This document shows, in pieces, positions 24,098-30,142 of a DNA stretch of 30,142 nt (the first letter of the stretch is position 1; each line of letters starts with the position of its first letter). The stretch comes from Anaeromyces robustus (taxonomy: Eukaryota; Neocallimastigomycota; Neocallimastigomycetes; Neocallimastigales; Neocallimastigaceae): assembly GCA_002104895.1 (NCBI GenBank), contig MCFG01000563.1:1-30142 (forward strand), read 5' to 3'. The notes beneath the pieces were generated by a model. It saw only the letters and a list, made by a program, of their open reading frames with translations, was not told the DNA's origin and did no database searches. A program made the position numbers and the translations under genes.

Positions 24098-24194
<97 letters not shown>
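24098..24194. repeat. (TTA)n microsatellite
   Basis: An almost perfect TTA array of about 97 bp. Degenerate TTA/GATTTATCA units follow to about 24245. It separates two decayed retroelement fragments. Confidence 0.9.
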
Positions 24195-24439
24195 GATTTA
24201 TCATTATTATTGATTTATTATTATTATTATTATTTTTGATTTATCATTTAATAATGTATATCCAAACATCATTCAGTTCATCCAAACGTAGAGAATTATT
24301 TTATTATCATAATTAACTATAAAGACCCTAATACTCATTCTAAACTCATTAAAATAATTAATCTTTGAAAAACTAATAGTATCAAAGATTAAATGATGTA
24401 TTACCAAAAAATTTGTAAAGATGTTTTTTTAATTAAAAA

Positions 24440-24765
24440 AAAGTTAAATTCATGTATAAAAGATATATTTACAATTGGTAAAAATAATAGCATGAAAATG
24501 TGACAGATTCACAATAATTGGAGCAGGAAACTTTGATAAACCTTTAATAAGCAGTTCATGTCAATGTTTCTGTTCAATGTCAATATTTAGTTTTTTAAAT
24601 GCATGATACCCATCAAGGAAAGCAATAAGCATTAAATAATATATATTATCTTCATAATGTTCTTCCGAGTCCATAGATATTTCCAGTGATTTATCTTCAA
24701 TAGTTAAGGGAAATTTCAAGAATAAATCATCAGCTTAGCTAAGAATTGAATTTTTATCTTATTCA
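24440..24765 (-). pseudogene. Degenerate coding relic, possibly retroelement
   Basis: The minus strand holds a long stretch of protein-like sequence in one frame with isolated stops. It begins near ADDLFLKFPLTIEDKS, passes IAFLDGYHAFKKLNIDIEQK and ends near GLSKFPAPIIVNL. ADDLFL resembles an RT motif C and IAFLDGYHAF resembles an RT motif A, but the two cannot both be right because motif A must precede motif C. The domain is therefore left open. It lies between two recognisable LINE fragments and could belong to either a second family or a gag-like ORF. Confidence 0.35.
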
Positions 24766-25159
24766 ATGGGTTTATAATTAAAAATCCAATAAGAAGAACG
24801 TTAGTTTTTTCATCATAGTAAGGGTAACACATGGGAAAATTTTTATGTATTTATTTGCCTTTAAGAAAAAATTTTGTAATTAAATTAAAAATCGCTATAA
24901 GAACCCATGTTGGTGTTGAGGATAAGTTAGAACAAGATTATGTGTCTCTTTTGATAGTCAATATTTATATCCAATCTAAGTAGTAGTTCTTTTAGCTGGA
25001 TTTTTCGTAAGTGTGTCACTCTTTAAACACTTACCTTTAATTTCCTTTTTTGAAAGATTTTTTAATTTCTTCTTTAAGGTACAAAATTCTTTAGTCCATA
25101 AATAATAATAAGGTATACTAGGTTAGGAATATTTGTAATTAGTTTCTTAATAATACAAG

Positions 25160-25685
25160 AAGATTTTTCTCACTTATCAAAACAATGAATTTGAGCAATA
25201 GCATAAATCTCTAAAAAGGGAGGTAAAAAAAATAGATTTGTGTCCAAGACTCCAAAATAATCCTCTATTGAATATAGATTGGGCTTTTTTTTTTTGTTTT
25301 AATCTTGTTAGAGCCTAAAAGGGGAGAGTAGTAGTAGTTTAAAATACCAATAATATGGGAAGAAAGAATTCTTCTTTTAAGAACCAATAGAATGTTACGA
25401 ATAAGGAGAAAATGAGAGAATGAATTTATAATCAGGTTAAATTTTAAGTTGAGGTTAGAAATAGTAGGTTTAAGAGAAAGAGAATCAATAAAAGGGATAC
25501 CAAGATATTTATATCAAGAAATTTTAGAAATTTTATTAATACCAGAAAGAAGGTTAGGCTAGAATAATTAGGAGAGGGAGAGAAGTTAGGAGATTTAACA
25601 GTTATTATAGCACATTTATTGATGCCAAAGGTTATTTCATTCGTTTTAACCCATTCAAGAATAAGTCATCAGTGATTTTTTTTAG
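25160..25685 (-). pseudogene. Decayed LINE fragment (region after the RT active site)
   Basis: This stretch aligns by eye, in the same orientation and order, with 28560-29080 of the intact element. Landmark pairs are TATCAAAACAATGAATTTGAGC with TATTAAAACATCTAACCTGAGC, TTCTTTTAAGAACCAATAG with TTCTTTTAAGAGGAATAGG, GGGATACCAAGATATTTATA with GGGAACACCAAGGTAAGTATA, and GCACATTTATTGATGCCAAAGG with GCCACATTTATTAATTCCAAAAG. The corresponding protein is the region from the GINKCG/YLGVP motifs to the C-terminal part. Stops and indels are frequent. It ends abruptly near 25685. Confidence 0.75.
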
Positions 25686-25879
25686 ATTAAGATTAATTTT
25701 TAATATAATCTATATTTCACATGTATATTTATTATTTAAATACAGTAAAGAATATACAATATATGAGATGTAAAATAAATAAAAGTAATAAAAGATATAA
25801 ACGAATTTTTTTTTTTTTTTTAAATTAGGATTAATTTTTATTTAAAATTATTAATTTAAATTAAATATACATATGAAAT

Positions 25880-25914
25880 TTTAGACTAAAGGAAGAGAAT
25901 ACACTTCTATGTTT
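25880..25914. repeat. 35-bp dispersed repeat, left copy
   Basis: TTTAGACTAAAGGAAGAGAA and the following 15 bases to ATGTTT match 27194-27228 with one mismatch, in the same orientation. It is more G-rich than its surroundings, so chance is unlikely. Confidence 0.8.
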
Positions 25915-26116
25915 TTATTAATTATAAATAATTATTAATACATTTAGATTTAGTACATAAAATAAAGTAGATTACAAATTAAATTTATAACATATATTTA
26001 ATATAAGAAACATTTAATAAATTTCTGGAAATATAATAATTTCAGTATACTATTCAGATATTAAATATTATTTCAAATTTTTATTATATCATATTTTTAA
26101 TATTATTATTATTTTA

Positions 26117-26176
26117 TATTTTTAATAGGGTTAAAACATTATTTCATATTTTTAATAGGGTTAAAACATTATTTCA
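26117..26176. repeat. 30-bp unit, two tandem copies
   Basis: Two exact head-to-tail copies of a unit containing TATTTTTAATAGGG and TTAAAACATTATTTCA. Confidence 0.85.
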
Positions 26177-26483
26177 TATTTTTATAATATTATATTAGTA
26201 GGTCACGTTTTTGTGGCTAAACAAAATTATGTATACATAAATATTAATTAATCAATAAAATCAATAAAATAATAAATAATAAAATAATATAAATATGGCG
26301 TATTTATTAAGAAATGTAAATTTTTGTATTATAACTTGGTGAAATGGGTCAAATCCGTATTTCAAATTTTTAATACTATTAATTATTATTTCATACTTTT
26401 AATACTTAATATAAAATGGTAATTATTTTAATTATTTTTAGCAAAGAAAGTGATATTACCTTTGTATTTTTCTTAATAACTGT

Positions 26484-26735
26484 TATATAATAACTACTAT
26501 TAACAATAAAATTGCTTAGTTAAATTTAAATATAAAACTATTATTTAATAAAATAATAATAAATTTAATAAATTTTTATAAATAAATTTTACATTTTAAA
26601 CTTAACTGTCTAAGTTATTCTTCAAGTAGATTATAAATTTATTCAATTTATTAAATTTATTATTATTTTATTAAATAATAGTTTTATATTTAAATTTAAC
26701 TAAGCAATTTTATTGTTAATAGTAGTTATTATATA
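26484..26735. mobile_element. Perfect 91-bp inverted repeat (foldback/MITE-like)
   Basis: The left arm 26484-26574 and right arm 26645-26735 are exact reverse complements over 91 bp, around a 70-bp loop. The arms open with TATATAATAACTACTATTAA and include AATAAAATTGCTTAGTTAAA. The outermost bases are TA repeats, so a TA or TATA target duplication could be hidden in the arm ends. There is no coding capacity. Weaker, degenerate copies of the ACTAAG..TATTCTATTAA..AGTAG pattern occur in the loop and downstream to about 26830. A non-autonomous DNA transposon or a source of long double-stranded RNA are both possible. Confidence 0.7.
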
Positions 26736-27193
26736 TTTTAATTTAACTAATTTATTCTATTAATTATTAGTTTATTATTATATTTTAATTTTATATTGAC
26801 TAAGTTATTTATTTATTCTATTAAATAGTAGTGAAGAATTAATTTACATAAAAAAATATTTACATGTATTTATATTTTTCTTTAAAATTAAACTATTTAA
26901 AATAATAAATAAAATAATAATAAAATAAATAATAAAAATAAATAATATTATTAATAAAATTATAAAAATAAACAGTTTATTTATTTATAAAGTAAACAAA
27001 ATTAATTGTTATTTTCTAATTTAGAAATATTTGAATGTAAATAATAATTAAAGAGTAATTAGAAAGTATATTAAAAGTGTTTTTAGAAACCGTTTTCGAG
27101 TCATAGTATTTAATTAAAATATTTTAGAATCTTTTGTTATTTTACAATATTAATTATAAGTTTTTTATAATCTATATAAATTTAATTTTTTTT

Positions 27194-27228
27194 TTTAGAC
27201 TAAAGGAAGAGAATACACTTCCATGTTT
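27194..27228. repeat. 35-bp dispersed repeat, right copy
   Basis: Same sequence as 25880-25914 with one T-to-C difference. The pair brackets 1.28 kb that contains the 91-bp foldback. Confidence 0.8.
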
Positions 27229-27353
27229 ATATAAATTTAATATTTAATAATATTTTTAAGAATTGATTTAGTTTAAGATAATGATGATAAAGATATTGTT
27301 TAAAAATATAATTTTATAATCTTATTGTTTTTATTAATATTATTAATTATTTT

Positions 27354-27356
<3 letters not shown>

Positions 27357-27393
<37 letters not shown>
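27357..27393 (-). repeat. LINE poly(A) tail
   Basis: 37 uninterrupted T on the plus strand lie directly next to ATGGCACACAATTTG, the 3' end of the element on the minus strand. Confidence 0.85.
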
Positions 27394-27396
<3 letters not shown>

Positions 27397-27621
27397 GCAC
27401 ACAATTTGTACGTCAACTTTATTGAATTTAAATATTAAACTACATGAATCATAAAAAAAACACATAATGAAAAAAAATGATACTAAAAAAAAATAAAAAC
27501 CAGTAAAATATTATAGATAATAATAGATAATACTGGAGGAAAAAAAGAAGTATAATAATATTTAAAAACAATAAATCCATACAGCCCTTAATTCTAAATA
27601 TAGAATTAAAGTAAAATTGAT

Positions 27622-29952
27622 CTATCCTATTCCACTAGGGTCGGAAATAGGATCGGCATTTGCCCTACTAGGCTGTCCTACTGTGTTATCAGCATTGACG
27701 TTCCTGGAGAGGTTGGTTTTAAATTTATTGAATAATATATGTTGTCTTTTACAGACAACAGGCATGATATCATTCAATAGAGCCGCAGATCGCAACAAGA
27801 ATGGGGATTTTGAATAAGTACCAGGTTCAGTCTGACACTTAAACAAACATTCCCATTCCTTTTTGTATGGACTATTGTTAATTCTATCACTAAAACCATA
27901 ATCTCTACCACCAATTAAAAAAATATATATTCTATACCTATTAACTATTTTTTTACTACCTAATATATCTATATTACTTATACTATTATTACTACTTTTA
28001 TAACCCTTAACAATATTATTTATTCTATTATCCACACTAGGGTTATTACTGGTCCTAACTAAACTATTAAAAAGACTATCTAAAAAATAAAAAAAATTTC
28101 TATCTAAATCAGAGAAGTGATCAATACGAAGATTTTTAAATAAGAAACAATTTATAAACCAATGATCAATTCTCTGATAACTGTCACAATGGAAACAACA
28201 TGAACAACAATTAGGACAAGAATTATTAATCATTTTAGCAGCTTTTGCAACTCTAGCATCAATTTTATATCCACATCTTGCCCTAAGTATCCACCGAAAA
28301 CCTTTGCTATATTCAGGAAATTCTAGATTAAGCTTTAAGTAACTTCTTGATTCTTCAAAGTTGTACAATTTATAAGTTTTAGCTTTAATTGATTTATCAC
28401 TGTTCATGTCTCTGTCCCAATAGAATTCCATAATTTCTTTAGTAGAGGATGAAATATTGTTTAATTTATCATTTAATATTTTACTTTCTTTGTCCCAAGT
28501 CCATTTTCTTGTTGTAGCAACATTATTAACTATCTTTGAGATAATGCAGTTGGAGTCCTTCCACTTATTAAAACATCTAACCTGAGCTAAAGCACATTTA
28601 CCAGAAAGTGGAGGAATATTGAGTTCTTTTGAGATGCAATAAATAGAAACAAAAGAATTAGGTTTCGAGTAGCCTAAAATCCAATAAAAACCTTTGTTAA
28701 TTATTGTTTGTGTAGAACTAGTATTGTTTTTGTTAGAATCAAGCAAAGGCGCGTAATAGGAAACTTGTCCAATAACTTTTGCAGAGAATAAAGTTCTTTT
28801 AAGAGGAATAGGAATCAGATCATTTTTTAAAAAACCCTGAATTGAAAACAAAGCCTTACTAACTTTATTTTTCATTTTACTAATAACGAATTTTAAATCT
28901 AGAGTTTTGTGAAAGGGAACACCAAGGTAAGTATAACAATCTGTTTTAGGGATTGCGATTCCTGTTAAATAAAAGGTAGGGTCCTCTCTAAGAATATATT
29001 CCGAATTTTCATGTCTAACAGCTAATGTGCCACATTTATTAATTCCAAAAGTCATCTCGTTGTCCTTAGCCCATTTACCAACTAAACGAAGAAGTTTGTT
29101 CATACGAGATCTACTAGGGGCACAAAGAACAATATCATCAGCAAATAATCCTCCACAACAATATTCAGTATCTATTTTCACACCATTATGCAGGCAATCG
29201 TTGAAGATGTCGTTGATAAACAAATTAAAAAGTATAGGAGATAAGGGACATCCTTGTCGAACTCCTTTAAGTATTCTGAAAGAATCGGAAAATTGTCCAT
29301 TAATTTTAATACAAGCTTTGGAAGACAGATATAGGTTCTCCAAAAATTGAAAGCATTTTCCTTGTATACCAAGAGTATAAATTTTCGACAAGATGTTATA
29401 TATGGGCACAGAATCGTAAGCTTTTTTAAGGTCCAGAAAAGCTATATAAGTATCTTCCCCTTTGAATTTACGTCTTTGACAAATAGAAAGAATAGAGATA
29501 TAAAGACTAATACATTCTTCCTTATTCCGAAAGCCAAATTGTTCTGGTCTGATGAATCCATGACTTATACCATATTCAGAAATTCTAGAAGCAATAATTT
29601 TCGAAAGAATCTTAATACCATTATTGATAAGTGAGATACCACGATAGTTATCACAATTAGAAAGATCGCCTTTTTTTGGAATAGAAACAATGGATGCATT
29701 ATTCCAAAAAATAGGAAAATCACCATTCCAAATACGATTAATTAAGAAACAGAAACAACTAAGACCAGCCGGAACATAGGAATCATTATTTACAGAGTCA
29801 TTTGAAGAGGAATCAGGAATTAAAGCTTTATAAAATTCAATAGGGATACCATCGGGACCCGAGGCTTTAAAGTTAGGGATAGAAAGGATGGCCTTTTTGA
29901 TTTCTTCAATGCTGATATCTTGGTTAATATCCCATACTATGTTATTTTCCAC
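27622..29952 (-). CDS. LINE reverse transcriptase ORF (frame broken at its 5' side)
   Basis: The product reverse-transcribes the element RNA at a nicked target. In the 776-codon open part, RT motifs appear in order: ASGPDGIPIEFYKAL (about 30-44), NYRGISLINNGIKIL (102-116), motif A FLDLKKAYD with Asp174, motif B KGVRQGCPLSPILFN (229-243), motif C FADD with Asp272-Asp273, GINKCG (303-308) and YLGVPF (342-347). Downstream, FRWILRARCGYKIDARVAKA leads into a Cys/His cluster (579-602) ending HWFINC, as in the C-terminal region of many LINE proteins. All catalytic aspartates are present. There is no ATG at the 5' end; the protein really begins upstream and is interrupted by a one-base frame change near 29950. 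It is otherwise free of stops. Confidence 0.92.
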   Translation of the reverse strand: MENNIVWDINQDISIEEIKKAILSIPNFKASGPDGIPIEFYKALIPDSSSNDSVNNDSYVPAGLSCFCFLINRIWNGDFPIFWNNASIVSIPKKGDLSNCDNYRGISLINNGIKILSKIIASRISEYGISHGFIRPEQFGFRNKEECISLYISILSICQRRKFKGEDTYIAFLDLKKAYDSVPIYNILSKIYTLGIQGKCFQFLENLYLSSKACIKINGQFSDSFRILKGVRQGCPLSPILFNLFINDIFNDCLHNGVKIDTEYCCGGLFADDIVLCAPSRSRMNKLLRLVGKWAKDNEMTFGINKCGTLAVRHENSEYILREDPTFYLTGIAIPKTDCYTYLGVPFHKTLDLKFVISKMKNKVSKALFSIQGFLKNDLIPIPLKRTLFSAKVIGQVSYYAPLLDSNKNNTSSTQTIINKGFYWILGYSKPNSFVSIYCISKELNIPPLSGKCALAQVRCFNKWKDSNCIISKIVNNVATTRKWTWDKESKILNDKLNNISSSTKEIMEFYWDRDMNSDKSIKAKTYKLYNFEESRSYLKLNLEFPEYSKGFRWILRARCGYKIDARVAKAAKMINNSCPNCCSCCFHCDSYQRIDHWFINCFLFKNLRIDHFSDLDRNFFYFLDSLFNSLVRTSNNPSVDNRINNIVKGYKSSNNSISNIDILGSKKIVNRYRIYIFLIGGRDYGFSDRINNSPYKKEWECLFKCQTEPGTYSKSPFLLRSAALLNDIMPVVCKRQHILFNKFKTNLSRNVNADNTVGQPSRANADPISDPSGIG

Positions 29953-30142
29953 TCTTTATACGATTAATAGCGGGAGAATTCTTCCAGAATTTTTTATTCA
30001 TGCTATGTCCAGTAGAGTCATAACTAAGTTTCTTATAATAATTGCACCAAACATCTAATTGATCTTTAGTACTATACACTAAGTTATCTTGGTGGTCTCT
30101 GATAGGATGAGGTATAAATAACTCCTGATTGTTATTTTTAAT
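29942..30142 (-). pseudogene. Upstream continuation of the LINE ORF, frameshifted
   Basis: A second frame is open from the window edge to a TAA at 29942-29944. It encodes a linker of the type found between endonuclease and RT: PHPIRDHQDNLVYSTKDQLD, then VWCNYYKKLSYDSTGHSMN and KKFWKNSPAINRIKS. It meets the main ORF within the AAGAGTGGAAAATAAC stretch, where removal of one base would join them. It is therefore part of the same protein, broken by a mutation or a sequencing error. Confidence 0.75.

Larger units (their letters stand above)
25686..27356. other. AT-rich spacer with repeats, no gene seen
   Basis: Apart from the 35-bp pair, the 30-bp tandem and the 91-bp foldback, nothing recognisable is present. 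A slightly GC-richer patch at about 26195-26360 (around GGTCACGTTTTTGTGGC and GAAATGGGTCAAATCCG) has no open frame and may be another element relic. Confidence 0.5.
27357..30142 (-). mobile_element. Non-LTR retrotransposon (LINE), 3' part with poly(A) tail
   Basis: The element lies on the minus strand and runs off the right edge of the window. It consists of a reverse-transcriptase ORF, a 3' UTR of about 228 bp (27394-27621) and a terminal 37-nt poly(A) tract (T run 27357-27393 on the plus strand). The poly(A) tail and RT domain layout fit a LINE mobilised by target-primed reverse transcription. The endonuclease and 5' end are outside the window, so target-site duplication cannot be checked. 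Composition is much less AT-biased than the neighbourhood, suggesting a recent insertion. Confidence 0.9.

Noticed and set aside
29027-29634. Plus-strand ORFs opposite the LINE
   Set aside because: They are shadows of the reverse-transcriptase gene, whose motifs are unambiguous on the minus strand.

Overview
The window is nuclear DNA from a eukaryote with an extremely A+T-rich genome, full of di-, tri- and tetranucleotide arrays and homopolymers, and with genes split by many short AT-rich GT-AG introns. The best guess is an early-diverging fungus, most like an anaerobic gut fungus (Neocallimastigomycota). The main support is a monofunctional fungal-type orotidine-5'-phosphate decarboxylase (URA3), its AT-only intergenic style, and an Integrator subunit, which the well-studied Dikarya lack. 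This placement is an inference; I could not run a phylogeny.

Layout. Positions 1-2490 are simple repeats plus one short unassigned open frame. Positions 2542-9367 (+) carry a 22-exon gene that I recognise as Integrator subunit 3 (INTS3). It reads through in one frame except for a single-base disruption in exon 16. Positions 10374-11694 (-) hold a 5-exon proteasome-assembly chaperone gene (UMP1/POMP), whose first coding exon is only the ATG. Positions 13077-15361 (-) hold a 5-exon RCL1 gene (RNA 3'-phosphate cyclase-like, 18S rRNA processing). It is divergent from URA3 (16238-17506, +, 3 exons). Positions 20271-21359 (-) encode a secreted/membrane Cys-rich protein with one transmembrane helix and a repetitive Asn/Glu tail. 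The four recognised genes are housekeeping genes and do not form a pathway cluster.

From about 22.7 kb to the end the window is mobile-element territory. It holds an orphan open frame, a 183-bp tandem repeat (three units), and at least two decayed LINE reverse-transcriptase fragments. A perfect 91-bp inverted repeat lies at 26484-26735. A much fresher non-LTR retrotransposon runs on the minus strand from beyond the right edge to a 37-nt poly(A) tail at 27357-27393. Its reverse transcriptase is well preserved, but the frame is shifted near 29950.

I see no gene cluster that amounts to a new multi-gene system. The features most worth following are three. One is a roughly 240-bp GC-rich, palindrome-bearing island between 13-bp direct repeats at 18228-18495. 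The second is the perfect 91-bp foldback. The third is the RCL1 3' end, where the last coding segment is repeated twice more downstream of the stop. Exon coordinates come from reading splice signals and protein similarity by eye; the exon phases were checked for consistency.
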